Shown here: one piece after another, positions 24,768 to 36,476 of the stretch | Numbering within the stretch: position 1 is the first letter of the stretch | Layout of the letters: each line of letters opens with the position of its first letter | From: Streptomyces viridochromogenes | GTDB lineage: Bacteria > Actinomycetota > Actinomycetes > Streptomycetales > Streptomycetaceae | DNA length: 56,611 nucleotides | Direction: 5' to 3' | Assembly (NCBI RefSeq): GCF_001270495.1 | Contig: NZ_LGUR01000232.1 | Span: forward strand, 1 to 56,611 | Made by a program: the position numbers and the translations under genes | The notes under the pieces: model-generated | The model's input: the letters and a program-made list of their open reading frames with translations, nothing else | What the model was told of the DNA's origin: nothing | Database searches by the model: none

Positions 24768-25542
24768 ATGGGAGCACCACAGGGGCGGCGGATTCGACGG
24801 ACGCAGCGTCATCGTCACCGGAGCGGGCTCGGGCATCGGGCGCGCTGCCGCGCTGGCCTTCGCCAAGGAGGGTGCCCGCGTCGTGGCGGCGGACCTCAAC
24901 GCCGAGGGCGTGGAGGCGGTCGCCAAGGAGATCGAGCAGTCGGGCGGCGGCGCGGTCGCCGTCATCGGGGACCTGAGCGAGCAGGCGGTCGTCGACCAGC
25001 TGGTCGAGACCGCCGTCGAACGCTTCGGCGGCGTGGACGTCCTGGTCAACAACGCCGGGATCATGGACCGCATGTCGGCACTGGCGGACGTCACCGACGC
25101 CGAGTGGGAGCGGGTCGTACGAGTCAACCTCACCGCCCCGTTCCTGCTCACGCGGGCGGTGCTGCCGCACATGTTCGAGGCGGGCCGGGGTGCCATCGTG
25201 AACACGGCGTCCGAGGCCGGTCTGCGCGGCAGCGCGGCGGGCGCCGCCTACACGGCGTCGAAGCACGGCGTGGTGGGGCTGACGAAGTCCCTGGCGGTGA
25301 TGTACCGCAAGCAGGGGATCCGCGCGAACGCCATCGCCCCGGGCGGCACTCAGACCGGCATAGTCGTGGACGCCGCACAGGACGCCCACGGGCCGGCCGC
25401 CCTCGGCCCGCACTTCGTCAACCTCGGCAGGCTCGCTCAGCCCGAAGAGCAGGCCGCCGCCATCGTGTTCCTCGCCTCGGACGCGGCCAGCAGCATCAAC
25501 GGCGTGATCCTGCCGGTCGACGACGGCTGGTCGGCGGTCTGA
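24768..25542 (+). CDS. short-chain dehydrogenase/reductase, apparent 1-bp frameshift near the start
   Basis: A classical SDR (NAD(P)-dependent oxidoreductase, about 250 residues). The cofactor motif TGAGSGIGR, NNAG, the catalytic Ser region (NTASEAG) and YTASK are all present, and it ends IVFLASDAASSINGVILPVD. The frame holding the cofactor motif has no ATG, GTG or TTG between an upstream stop and GTG 24883, which lies beyond the motif. Reading from ATG 24768 and dropping one base at about 24792 gives a normal N-terminus (about nine codons, then FDGRSVIVTG). Either a real frameshift has silenced the gene or the sequence has an error. It is divergent from the TetR regulator. Confidence 0.75.
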
Positions 25543-25551
25543 CGCCCCTGC

Positions 25552-26286
25552 CTACCGGCCGCCGTACGACTCGTCGCGCGGCTCACCGTCCACGAACTGC
25601 CGCGCCAGCCGTTCCCCGGCCCGCGTGGCGGCCGCCGCGTCCTCGATGGGCGTCACCCGCGTGTCCTTGAAGACGATGTAGGTGACGCCGGAGGCCGTGC
25701 CGCCGCTGCGCGGATCGGGCGGAATGCCAAGGGCTTTGGCGGTGGCGTACGACGCCTCACCGATGATGTCCTGCGGGCCGACGTCACCGACCACCGCGTA
25801 CCGCACCCGGCCCCGGTAGACGACGGCCGCGACCGCACCGCCGTGTATGCCGTCGGCTTCGTGGTCCCAGATGCCGCTCGGGGTGGGTACGACGATGTAC
25901 GGGAGGCGTTCGGCGTTCAAGTGGCGGCCGTCGGACTGCTGATAGGCCGTAGCGGCGGAGAAGTAGGGATCCGCACGGCGGTTGCAGTGGCCGGTGGCCT
26001 GCCCGTCGCAGTCGATGTCCATGTCCGCCTTCCAGAACACCGCCCCCTTTGCCCCGCAGATCGGGATCTTCGCGGGCGCTCGGCCGTCGCTCCGGTAGCG
26101 GCCCTGGGAAACGGGGGCGCAGTTGCGCACCTTGGACAGCAGGTCGGCGGCGCTGACGTCGATGTCGGCCTCGCGCCGCACCTCGGGCCCTTCGTCCGCT
26201 GCGGGTGGTGTGGGTGGTGCGTTGGGCGTCGTCGGGGCGAGCAGAGCGGCGCCTGCCGCGACCAGCGTCAGCGACTGGAAACGCAC
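25552..26286 (-). CDS. secreted chitosanase, GH75
   Basis: A family 75 endo-chitosanase that cleaves chitosan outside the cell. GTG at 26286 is chosen because GGGAGGG lies 10 nt upstream and a signal peptide follows at once (FQSLTLVAAGAALLA). The 244-residue precursor shows the family blocks VFWKADMDIDCDGQ with its Asp cluster, DPYFSAATAYQQSDGRHL and VGDVGPQDIIGEASYATA. Several Cys probably form disulfides. It is convergent with the SDR gene. Confidence 0.9.
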   Translation of the reverse strand: MRFQSLTLVAAGAALLAPTTPNAPPTPPAADEGPEVRREADIDVSAADLLSKVRNCAPVSQGRYRSDGRAPAKIPICGAKGAVFWKADMDIDCDGQATGHCNRRADPYFSAATAYQQSDGRHLNAERLPYIVVPTPSGIWDHEADGIHGGAVAAVVYRGRVRYAVVGDVGPQDIIGEASYATAKALGIPPDPRSGGTASGVTYIVFKDTRVTPIEDAAAATRAGERLARQFVDGEPRDESYGGR

Positions 26287-26353
26287 GATATGGAACCCTC
26301 CCGGCGGGGACACTGACGGACACCGATCGGGACATTGTCGAAAATCAGCCCAA

Positions 26354-26385
26354 ACTGGTGTCATTCCGATCATGTTGCCACCAGT
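26354..26385. promoter_or_regulatory. inverted repeat upstream of the chitosanase
   Basis: actggtg (26354-26360) and caccagt (26379-26385) form a spaced 7-bp inverted repeat about 70 bp before the chitosanase start. It is a possible operator; the binding protein is unknown. Confidence 0.3.
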
Positions 26386-26646
26386 AGGTCCCTACGGTGT
26401 GCACCCCGGCGACACGGCGACGTCCCCGAACTTCCGCCAGGGGCCGGGGGTCTGGGGCCGCGACGGTCCCGACTCCCCGGCCACCCGCGTCCGGCGCGGG
26501 TTCAGCGACGACAGCGGTCCCGCGCACGCGGCATGAACTCCCCTGCACTCATGGAGAGTTCAGCCGTGAGGAGCTTCAGCATACGTAACGCCCCGGACAT
26601 CCCGACAACGACGCCCTCTTGATGTGATCGCGCCAGCCGCGTCATA

Positions 26647-26658
26647 TTGGTCCGGACC
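26647..26658. promoter_or_regulatory. DasR-like palindrome TGGTCCGGACCA
   Basis: A perfect 12-bp palindrome 59 bp before the lipoprotein start. It differs from the DasR core TGGTCTAGACCA at two central positions and resembles the TGGTCCAGACC boxes of Streptomyces chitinase promoters. A chitosanase gene lies on the other side of this intergenic region. Confidence 0.5.
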
Positions 26659-26716
26659 ATTGCTCTGGACGAATGCTCCGGCCCCTTGCCGCGAGGCCGC
26701 CCCGGGAGGCAGAGTC

Positions 26717-27694
26717 GTGCGACGCGTTCTCGTACTCGTTTCCGCCCTTTGCGCGACGCTCGCCCTGCTGTCGTCCTGTGCCTGGGGCGGCCCGGACGGG
26801 GACGGCGGCCGCCCGCCCGGGGCACCCACCGGTGTCACGGCGACCGCGGGCAGTGCGACCAGCGTGCACGTCATGTGGAACGCGGTCTCCACGGACCAAG
26901 GCATCCGCGTCTACGAGGTATATCGAGGCCCTACGAAGGTCAAGGAAGTACCGGGCTCCGAGCACATGGTGGATGTCACCATGCTCAGGCCCTCCACCAT
27001 GTATGCCTTCACCGTGCGGGCCCGTGACGGGGACGGGCGCCTCGGGCCGCCGAGCAAGCAGGTCCGGGCCACGACTCCCGCGGCGGTGGCCGCCGACCGC
27101 TCGGCTCCGACACGTCCGGGGAAGGCCACCGGCCGGGCGGTCGGCAGCAGAGCGGTTCAGCTGTCGTGGTCGAAGGCCACGGACGACCGGGATGTGGTGT
27201 CGTACGACATCCAGCAGGGCGACACGAAGATCCACAGTGTGGGCGGCAACCAGACGGGCACCGTGATCACCGGGCTCAGGCCGGGAACCCGCTACTCGTT
27301 CACCGTCCGGGCCCGCGACGCGGCCGACAACGTCTCACCGGCCACGGCGGCCGTTCGTATCACCACGCCGGGCACCGACGACGGGCGCGGCACCGCGCCG
27401 ACCGGCTTCCGGGCGACGACCCATAGGGCGGACGGGGCGTACTACGTCGATCTGAGCTGGGTGCCGCCGCACACGGACGGCGTCGTCACCGAGTACCAGG
27501 TCCACCTCGACGGCCGTACGGCCACCTCGCTGGTGTACGGCGGAACCGCGCCGCGTGAGCGGGCCACGTACAGCTTCTACCTGGGCCCGGACCCGGGGGT
27601 CAGCCACCGGGTGCGGGTCCGGGGCAGGCTACCGGACGGCACCTGGGGCGGCTTCTCGGCGGAGCGGACGATCAGGACCGGCACGCCGGACTGA
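26717..27694 (+). CDS. lipoprotein with fibronectin type III domains
   Basis: A 325-residue exported lipoprotein. The start is GTG 26717 with GGGAGG upstream. The signal sequence ends in the lipobox LLSSC (about residue 21). Three FN3-like domains follow at about 35-120, 130-215 and 225-320 (TMYAFTVRARDGDG, TRYSFTVRARDAADN). No enzyme domain is present, so it is probably a cell-surface binding or spacer protein, perhaps for chitin or chitosan given the DasR-like site and the GH75 neighbour. Confidence 0.85.
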   Translation: MRRVLVLVSALCATLALLSSCAWGGPDGDGGRPPGAPTGVTATAGSATSVHVMWNAVSTDQGIRVYEVYRGPTKVKEVPGSEHMVDVTMLRPSTMYAFTVRARDGDGRLGPPSKQVRATTPAAVAADRSAPTRPGKATGRAVGSRAVQLSWSKATDDRDVVSYDIQQGDTKIHSVGGNQTGTVITGLRPGTRYSFTVRARDAADNVSPATAAVRITTPGTDDGRGTAPTGFRATTHRADGAYYVDLSWVPPHTDGVVTEYQVHLDGRTATSLVYGGTAPRERATYSFYLGPDPGVSHRVRVRGRLPDGTWGGFSAERTIRTGTPD

Positions 27695-27737
27695 CATCCG
27701 GCCCGGCGTCCCCCGCATGCAGCAGCGTGTCACCTGT

Positions 27738-27769
27738 CCGGGTGCGGTCCGCATGCGGGCCGCACCCGG
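27738..27769. terminator. hairpin after the FN3 lipoprotein gene
   Basis: ccgggtgcgg (27738-27747) pairs with ccgcacccgg (27760-27769); the 12-nt interior ccgcatgcgg is itself a palindrome. Confidence 0.55.
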
Positions 27770-27861
27770 GGCGCATTGGCTGCCCCTGAGGCAGCACGGA
27801 CGTTCCCGACCCTCGGCGGCGCTACGGATGTACCGCCGGCCGTGCCGCCGGAGGGCATTCC

Positions 27862-28401
27862 ATGCGCAATTCATCGCTATTCCTCCGCTCGGGCCTGACC
27901 GTGGCAGCCGCCTCCGCACTTCCCTTCGTCGTGGCCGCCGGTTCGGCCGCCGCGGTCTCGGGGATCTCCGTGAGCACCACCGGGTCCACGGTCTCCGTCA
28001 CGACCAGCGCGTGCAGCAACGTCAACGGCAGTTGGGGCACCGCCTCCCTGCTCAACAGCCGGCAGGCGAACTTCGCCCAGGGGCGCCAGGTGTCCCTGTC
28101 CGGGACGGCCGCCTTGCAGTCGGCGGCCTGGTCGGGTGTGGGCCCGGGCACGTACACGGTCATCGTCGTGTGCTCCAACGGCACGACGGCGGGAACCCAG
28201 TCGGTCATCGTCTCGGGCCCCTCCCCCACCCGCACGATCTCCACCACGGCCTCGCCGTCGCGCGGCGTCATGGGCGGCATGGGCGGCGGCTCGAAGGACT
28301 ACGGCACGCTCACACTGGTGGGCGGCGGTGCCCTGGTGGGTGCGGGGGTCCTGGCCACGGCCTGGTTCCTGCGCCGCAAGTCGAAGCCGTACCGGCTCTG
28401 A
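27862..28401 (+). CDS. exported membrane-anchored surface protein
   Basis: A 179-residue protein with an N-terminal signal peptide (about 1-31, ending AAA) and a small Ser/Thr-rich beta domain with two Cys (TTSACSNVNG, VIVVCSNG). A linker, one C-terminal membrane helix (LVGGGALVGAGVLATAWFL) and a basic tail RRKSKPYRL follow. No LPXTG-type sortase motif is seen. Proteins of this layout are common in Streptomyces, with unknown function. The start is the ATG at 27862 with GGAGGG upstream. Confidence 0.82.
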   Translation: MRNSSLFLRSGLTVAAASALPFVVAAGSAAAVSGISVSTTGSTVSVTTSACSNVNGSWGTASLLNSRQANFAQGRQVSLSGTAALQSAAWSGVGPGTYTVIVVCSNGTTAGTQSVIVSGPSPTRTISTTASPSRGVMGGMGGGSKDYGTLTLVGGGALVGAGVLATAWFLRRKSKPYRL

Positions 28402-28444
28402 CGGCCGCGTCGGAGCCGTACCGGCTCTCAGGGCCCCCTCGGCT

Positions 28445-28996
28445 TCACCCCGTCTCGGGCCCCGGCAGCTCCGCGAACTCCTCCAGTGCGCGCGTCAGCC
28501 ACTGCGTCCAGAAGGTTTCCAGGTCGATGCCGGCGCGCAGCACGAGGTGCCGCAGCCGGTCCTGGGGACTGTCCTTGCCGGGCGGGAAGTCGCGCTTCTC
28601 GATCTCCTCGTACTCGGCCAACTGCCGCTCGTGAAGGTCGAGATGGCGGCGGAGATCGGCTTCGATGCCGTCCGTCCCCACGACGGCCGCGGCACGCATC
28701 CGCAGCAGCAGGGTGTCGCGGTGCGGCCGCGGGTCCTGGGACGCGGCGGTCCAGCGGGCCAGTTCGGCACGGCCCGCGGGCAGGACCTCGTAGCTCTTCT
28801 TCTGCCCACGGGCCGGCTGCTGGCTCGGCAGGGTGCGGATGAAGCCCTCGGCCTCCAGTTTTCCCAGCTCGCGATAGATCTGCTGGTGCGTCGCCGACCA
28901 GAAGTACCCGATCGACCTGTCGAAGCGACGGGTCAGCTCCAGCCCCGAGGACGGCTTTTCGACCAGGGCGGTGAGAATCGCGTGCGGGAGTGACAT
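28445..28996 (-). CDS. PadR-family transcriptional regulator
   Basis: A 183-residue regulator with the PadR winged helix (HAILTALVEKPSSGLELTRR, then ATHQQIYRELGKLEAEGFI) and a C-terminal helical dimerisation domain. It lies 51 bp downstream of fadH on the same strand, so probably in one operon. The palindrome TGCAACTAGTTGCA upstream of fadH is its likely operator. Confidence 0.92.
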   Translation of the reverse strand: MSLPHAILTALVEKPSSGLELTRRFDRSIGYFWSATHQQIYRELGKLEAEGFIRTLPSQQPARGQKKSYEVLPAGRAELARWTAASQDPRPHRDTLLLRMRAAAVVGTDGIEADLRRHLDLHERQLAEYEEIEKRDFPPGKDSPQDRLRHLVLRAGIDLETFWTQWLTRALEEFAELPGPETG

Positions 28997-29047
28997 GAAC
29001 TCATCCTAGGTACGGCCCGCAGGGGCTCCGCGGTGCCTGAACGGTCG

Positions 29048-31300
<2,253 letters not shown>

Positions 31301-31369
31301 CCACCCACGACCCGCAGCCGCCGCCCAGCCACAGCTCCCCCCACCTCCGGCTTCGGGCACAGTGACCCC

Positions 31370-32530
31370 ATGACCACACACGCCGACATCGTCGACCTCG
31401 CCCAGCGGCTCATCCGCTGCCCCAGCCGCGCCGGGATCGACGACTACGGCCCCGTACTCGGCGTCCTGGAGGACTGGCTAGCGGCACGTGAGGTGCCGTA
31501 TCGGCGCCTGTACGGCGATCAGCGCGACACCGTCGGCCTGCTGATCGAGATCGCGGGCGGACGGGCGGGCCCCTGGTGGGCGCTGGACGCCTGCGTCGAC
31601 ACCGCCCCCTACGGCGACGAGGCCGCCTGGTCGTTCGCGCCGGACTCCGGTGAGGTCGTCGACGGCTGGCTGCGCGGCAGGGGCGCCGCGGACTCCAAGC
31701 TCGCCGCGGCGATGTTCTGCGGCATCGCGGCCGAGCTGCACGAACGCGCCGACGGCCTGCGCGGCGGGCTCGCGGTGCTCCTCGACGTCGACGAGCACAC
31801 GGGCGGCTTCGGCGGCGCCCGTGCCTATCTGGCGGACCCGGGGGCGGTCCGCCCGGCCGGGGTGATGATCGGCTACCCGGGTCTCGACGAGGTCGTGGTC
31901 GGCGGGCGGGGCCTGTGGCGGGCCACGATCGCGGTGTACGCGGCCTCGGGCCACTCGGGGTCACGGCGTGCGGCACCGGGTGCCGTATCCCGCGCGGCGC
32001 GTCTCGTACGGCTCCTGGAAGACACCGAACTCCCGGATGCCGTAGGCGAGTTCCCGCTGCCGCCGAAGCTCACGGTGACCTCCTGCCACGGCGGCGAAGG
32101 CTTCTCCGTGGTCCCCGACCTGTGCGAGCTGGGCGTCGACATCCGCACGACCCCGGCCTTCGACGAGCGCTCCGCCGAGCAACTGGTCAGGGAGGCGGTG
32201 AGCGAGCTGGACGTACGGGTGCCCGCTCCGCGGCCGACCATGATCACCCCGGTGGCCTCCTGGCCGCCGTATCGACTGGCCGAGGGCCGGCAGCCCGCCG
32301 CCGCGCTGCTGGATGCCGCCTCACGGGAGGGCCTGACCGTCCGGCCGAAGACCGCCGGTCCGTCGAACATCGGCAATCTGCTGGCGGGCGAGGGTATCCC
32401 GGCCACGGCGGGCTTCGGCGTCCGCTACGAGGGGCTGCACGGCGTGGACGAGCGGGCCTGCCTCAAGGACCTGCCCGCCGTCCACGCCGTCTACCGGCGC
32501 GCCGTACTCAACCTGTCGGGGTCTGCATGA
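31370..32530 (+). CDS. M20-family metallohydrolase with altered metal ligands
   Basis: A 386-residue amidohydrolase/peptidase of the M20 (ArgE/DapE/CPG2) family. The bridging Asp (GRGAADSKLAAAM) and catalytic Glu (DVDEHTGGFGG) are present, as is a C-terminal GLHGVDERA. Two usual ligands differ: the His of GHxD is Cys (ALDACVDTAP), and the second Glu of DEE is His (DEH). A dimerisation lid domain occupies about 175-290. It may act on an acylated amino acid or peptide; the changed ligands suggest a different metal or substrate. The start is ATG 31370, after a dispersed repeat. Confidence 0.85.
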   Translation: MTTHADIVDLAQRLIRCPSRAGIDDYGPVLGVLEDWLAAREVPYRRLYGDQRDTVGLLIEIAGGRAGPWWALDACVDTAPYGDEAAWSFAPDSGEVVDGWLRGRGAADSKLAAAMFCGIAAELHERADGLRGGLAVLLDVDEHTGGFGGARAYLADPGAVRPAGVMIGYPGLDEVVVGGRGLWRATIAVYAASGHSGSRRAAPGAVSRAARLVRLLEDTELPDAVGEFPLPPKLTVTSCHGGEGFSVVPDLCELGVDIRTTPAFDERSAEQLVREAVSELDVRVPAPRPTMITPVASWPPYRLAEGRQPAAALLDAASREGLTVRPKTAGPSNIGNLLAGEGIPATAGFGVRYEGLHGVDERACLKDLPAVHAVYRRAVLNLSGSA

Positions 32531-32538
32531 GGAGCCGG

Positions 32539-32919
32539 TCACGACGAGCCGGGGCGGCTCTCCAGCACCACATGCAGCTCCCGCTCCTGGTCGCCCGAGG
32601 CCGAGGTGAGGTCGTGCACCGTGAACAGGGAGTCCAGCGTCGTACGGAGCCGTTCGATGGCCCAGTAGCCGCCCTGTGCGTCGGCCTCGACGGATGACGA
32701 GAGCCGGGCGGGCGGCGGGCACTCCTGCGCATCCGTGACCTCGAACGTGCCGAGCCACACCATGGGGCGCGTCTCATGAAGTTGCTCCGGCACGTCCTCG
32801 GGGCCCCGGTCGGACTCGAAGCACGCGCACAGCGCGTCGAACACGATCCGGGCGTCTTCCTTGTCGCATCCGCTGATCTCGACGGAGACGGGTTCCTCGT
32901 GCATTCGTTCACGGTCCAT
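32539..32919 (-). CDS. small protein of unknown function
   Basis: A 126-residue, acidic, cytoplasmic protein. ATG 32919 is chosen for GAGAGGAG 9 nt upstream. Cys-containing segments VSVEISGCDKEDARIVFDAL and CACFESDRGPED are the only notable features. It is not recognised as a known family. It is convergent with the M20 gene. Confidence 0.6.
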   Translation of the reverse strand: MDRERMHEEPVSVEISGCDKEDARIVFDALCACFESDRGPEDVPEQLHETRPMVWLGTFEVTDAQECPPPARLSSSVEADAQGGYWAIERLRTTLDSLFTVHDLTSASGDQERELHVVLESRPGSS

Positions 32920-33054
32920 CGTGATCGCTCCTCTCGTGGCCGCACCGCGGTACCACGGGTAGCCCGCGGAACCGGACCCCAACCCAAGAAAAGCACCACC
33001 CGCGGCCGAGCACTACCGGCGGAGCCGTACCGTCCGCGCCTCGGCGCCCCGTGC

Positions 33055-33927
33055 TCAGCTCCTCGTGAACCGGTACGTCTTGCTGTCGGTCAGCACGCAG
33101 AAGCCCGGCGAGACGACGATCACGCGCAGGGTGCCGGTACGGCGGTCGTAGTCGATGCCCTCCGTCTCGAAGTCGCCCGAGCAGGAGCTGCGCAGCGGGA
33201 GCTGCCGCAGGGCCGTGACATGGCCGGTGACGTCGGAGGTGCCCGGCTCGGCGGAGAGGTCGATCTGGAGCAGCGGCTTGGTCATGCCGAAGAGGGTCCC
33301 GGCGGGGTCGTCGGAGGAGCACAGCAGGGTCGTGGCGCTGAGGAAGTCGCAGCCCTGGACGTCGCGTACGGCGTGGTCGAGCCGGATGCTGGAGGTCCAG
33401 GGGAGGTTCGCCGACGGTGACGTACTGGGGTTGACGCCCGGTGTGGGGTGGACGAGCAGGCGGGTCATGGTGCCCCACTCGCCCGACACCATCCACTGGC
33501 CGCCGGGCGTGACGGCGGCGAAGGAGTTGTTCAGCGCCTCCCCGGAGCCCAGCGTGTGGACGTACTCCGACCACGTCCCGTCCGGCGCCTGCACCCGGAA
33601 CATCTTCGCGTTGCCCGAGTCCGCCTGGTACGGCTCGACGTAGTAGCCGTTGTAGGAGGCGTCGGGGTCACCCACGTGGTTCCAGCCGCGGCTGCTGACC
33701 GAGGCGGGGATGGTGCCGATGCCGGTGTAGCGGTTGGGGCTGTTCGCGGGGACCTCGACCGAGGTCAGGCCCTGGCTCTCGGTCAGCGGGTCGGCGCGGT
33801 CGGAGCCCACCTCCGTCCAGGTGTCGGCGGCCTGCGCGGGCGTGGCGGTGGACAGCACGGCGGCGGAGGCGAGGGCGACGATGCCGGTGAGGACGGCGTG
33901 ACAACGTTGCCGGGCGCGCGGGGCCAT
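33055..33927 (-). CDS. secreted protein of unknown function, possible beta-propeller
   Basis: A 290-residue exported protein with a Sec signal peptide (about 1-34, ending AQA). The mature part has repeating segments with Trp/Gly and Asp (GDPDASYNGYYVEPYQAD, FAAVTPGGQWMVSGEW, GIDYDRRTGTLRVIV) that fit a beta-propeller-like fold. Three or four Cys are present. An AAGGAG site precedes ATG 33927. No catalytic motif was found. Confidence 0.75.
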   Translation of the reverse strand: MAPRARQRCHAVLTGIVALASAAVLSTATPAQAADTWTEVGSDRADPLTESQGLTSVEVPANSPNRYTGIGTIPASVSSRGWNHVGDPDASYNGYYVEPYQADSGNAKMFRVQAPDGTWSEYVHTLGSGEALNNSFAAVTPGGQWMVSGEWGTMTRLLVHPTPGVNPSTSPSANLPWTSSIRLDHAVRDVQGCDFLSATTLLCSSDDPAGTLFGMTKPLLQIDLSAEPGTSDVTGHVTALRQLPLRSSCSGDFETEGIDYDRRTGTLRVIVVSPGFCVLTDSKTYRFTRS

Positions 33928-34196
33928 GGGGTGACTCCTTGGGGGGGTGGGTGCGTGTCGGCGGACAGTTTGGCGGGCCGTCCTGGGCATGTACAGACCA
34001 AGCGTGAGAACGTGCGCTGTCGGTTCGGCCACAGTCATCTGCCCTCGTGATGACTTCGGCGTACGCCCGCCCTCGTGTTGAGGGATGGTGGAGGAGGACG
34101 ACCAAGGGGGCCCGGAGACGGTTGAACGCGGTAGAACAAGGGGAGTCGGCACGGGGGAACGGCGTGCCGCGAAACTGGGCGAAGGCGGTGCGTGGG

Positions 34197-36275
34197 ATGT
34201 CTGCAGCCGAACCTCCCGTGGCTGAGGGCGCCGAGCCCGTGCGCGGGCCGGTAGGGCCGAGCGGGCTGCTCGACGTGCTGGGCGTGGCTTCGGTGGTGCT
34301 GAACACCGAGGGGCGCATCGTGCTGTGGAGCCCTCAGGCGGAGGAGCTGTTCGGCTACTCGGCGCAGGAGGCGCTGGGCGAGTACGCGGCCCGGATCATG
34401 GTGCACGAGCAGTACCTGGATCTGGTCGTCAAGCTGTTCGTCGACGTCATGGAGACCGGTGAGGGCTGGGCCGGGGCGTTCCCGATCCGGCGCAAGGACG
34501 GCAGCACGCGACTGGTGGAGTTTCGCAACATGCGGCTGCTGGACGACGAGGGGGAGGTCTACGCGCTGGGGCTGTGCGCCGACCAGACGACGGTCCGCCA
34601 GGTGGAGCGGGACGTCGCGCTGTCCACGCGGACGATCGCGCAGGCGCCGATCGGCCTGGCCGTCCTCGACACCGAGCTGCGGTATGTCTCGGTGAACGAG
34701 GCGCTGGCGCAGCTCAACGGCATCTCCGCCGAGGACCATCTCGGCCATACGCCGCGTGAGCTGCTGCCGGACGTCGACGCCGACGCCATCGAGGGGGCTC
34801 TGCGCGAGGTGCTGCGGACCGGTGATCCGCTCATCAACCAGCGCATCGTGGGCCGGACCCCGGCCGACCCGGACCGGGAGCACTTCTGGTCCATCTCCCT
34901 CTACCGGCTGGAGGACACGGCCGGGACGGTGCTCGGCGTCGCCGGGATGGCCATGGACATCACCGAGCAGCATCAGGCCGCCGTGGAGGCCGAGACGGCG
35001 CGGCGGCGCCTGGCGCTCATCGCCGACGCCTCCGCCCGGATCGGCACCACCCTGGAACTGGACCGCACGGCACGCGAGCTGGCCGAGGTGGCCGTGCCGG
35101 AGCTCGCCGACGTGGCGGCCGTGGATCTGCTGGAAGCCGTAGTGGAAGGCAGACGCAGCAGCCTCGGGCCCGCGGAGTCAGCGGTGATCCGCGCCCTGGC
35201 GGTCCGGGCGCAGCACGACACGGAGGCCCTCGACGCCGCCGACCAGCCCGGCCAGGTCGCCCGCTACGGCCCGGACCGCCTGGTCACCGAGTGCGTGCGC
35301 ACCGCCAGTCCGGTCCTGGTGGCGCACGTCGAGGAGAAGGACCTGCCGCGTATCGCCCGCTCCCCCGAGGCCGCCCTCCAGCTGGGCCGCGCCGGCGTGC
35401 ACTCCTATCTGGCGGTACCGCTGATCGCACGCGGCGAGGTGCTCGGCGCCCTGGACCTCAAGCGCACCCGCAATCCGCTGCCGTTCAGCGAGGACGACCT
35501 GCTGCTAGCCCGTGAGCTGGCAGCCCGCGCGGCCGTGCAGATCGACAACGCCCGCTGGTACCAGAACGCCCGCGACACCGCCCTCACCCTCCAGCGCAGC
35601 CTGCTGCCCAGCCATCCGCCGGTCACCGGCGGCCTGGAGGTCGCCTCCCGCTACCAGCCCGCGGGCGCCAGCGCCGAGGTCGGCGGCGACTGGTTCGACG
35701 TGATCCCACTGGAGGGCGGCAAGACCGCGCTCGTCGTCGGCGATGTCATGGGCAGCGGCATCGACGCCGCGACGACGATGGGCCGGCTGCGCACCGCGAC
35801 GCACACGCTGGCCTCCCTCGACCTCGAACCGGCCCGGCTCCTGGAGCACCTCGACAAGATCACCGAGGGCCTGGACCACTCCATCGCCACCTGCGTCTAC
35901 GCCATTCACGATCCGCGACTGCGGCAGTGCCGGATCGCCAACGCCGGGCATCTGCCGCCCGCCCGCCTCCGCTCCGGCCACGCCCCGGAGCTCCTCGAAC
36001 TGCCCACCGGGGTGCCGCTGGGCGTGGGCGGCGTCCCGTTCTCCACGACGACCATCGACCTCGCCCCCGGTGACCGTCTCGTCTTCTACACCGACGGACT
36101 CGTCGAGACCCGCCAGCACCCGCTCGACGAACGCCTGGCCGCGCTGCTTGAGCTCCTCGACGGCCCCGACCGTCCGTTGGAGGAGGTCTGCGATCTCCTG
36201 CTGCGCACCCTGCACCGGCCCGAGAACTCCGACGACGTGGCGCTGCTCATCGCCCGTGTTCTACCGCCCAGTTGA
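34197..36275 (+). CDS. PAS-PAS-GAF SpoIIE/RsbU-type PP2C phosphatase
   Basis: A cytoplasmic sensor phosphatase of about 692 residues. Two PAS domains (about 20-135 and 145-260) precede a GAF domain (about 280-450) and a PP2C/SpoIIE phosphatase domain (about 480-690). The Asp residues that bind manganese are visible in VGGDWFDV, VVGDVMGSG and FYTDGLVE. There is no HATPase (anti-sigma) domain. It should dephosphorylate an anti-sigma-factor antagonist in a partner-switching pathway. The ATG at 34197 was chosen for the purine-rich stretch before it; an upstream GTG at 34047 would add 50 residues. The signal is unknown. Confidence 0.93.
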   Translation: MSAAEPPVAEGAEPVRGPVGPSGLLDVLGVASVVLNTEGRIVLWSPQAEELFGYSAQEALGEYAARIMVHEQYLDLVVKLFVDVMETGEGWAGAFPIRRKDGSTRLVEFRNMRLLDDEGEVYALGLCADQTTVRQVERDVALSTRTIAQAPIGLAVLDTELRYVSVNEALAQLNGISAEDHLGHTPRELLPDVDADAIEGALREVLRTGDPLINQRIVGRTPADPDREHFWSISLYRLEDTAGTVLGVAGMAMDITEQHQAAVEAETARRRLALIADASARIGTTLELDRTARELAEVAVPELADVAAVDLLEAVVEGRRSSLGPAESAVIRALAVRAQHDTEALDAADQPGQVARYGPDRLVTECVRTASPVLVAHVEEKDLPRIARSPEAALQLGRAGVHSYLAVPLIARGEVLGALDLKRTRNPLPFSEDDLLLARELAARAAVQIDNARWYQNARDTALTLQRSLLPSHPPVTGGLEVASRYQPAGASAEVGGDWFDVIPLEGGKTALVVGDVMGSGIDAATTMGRLRTATHTLASLDLEPARLLEHLDKITEGLDHSIATCVYAIHDPRLRQCRIANAGHLPPARLRSGHAPELLELPTGVPLGVGGVPFSTTTIDLAPGDRLVFYTDGLVETRQHPLDERLAALLELLDGPDRPLEEVCDLLLRTLHRPENSDDVALLIARVLPPS

Positions 36276-36476
36276 CCGGTGGGGGCCGTGGGGTGGCGGC
36301 TTCGGCCGCGACGGTCGCCCGCACCGAGACCTCGTCGGGGTCGGGCGACGAGGCATCGCCCTTGACCTTGGCCTCGGCCTCGGACGAGTGGCTCGGCGGC
36401 CTCCTGGTCCGCTCGGCTCCCTGCCTGGCAAGCCACGCTTCGGCTTCCTGCCTGGCAGTCCGGCCTGACCTCCCGC

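Noticed and set aside
26383..26536. Small rightward ORF before the FN3 lipoprotein
   Set aside because: No ribosome site and Pro/Arg-rich composition; it is better read as promoter DNA.
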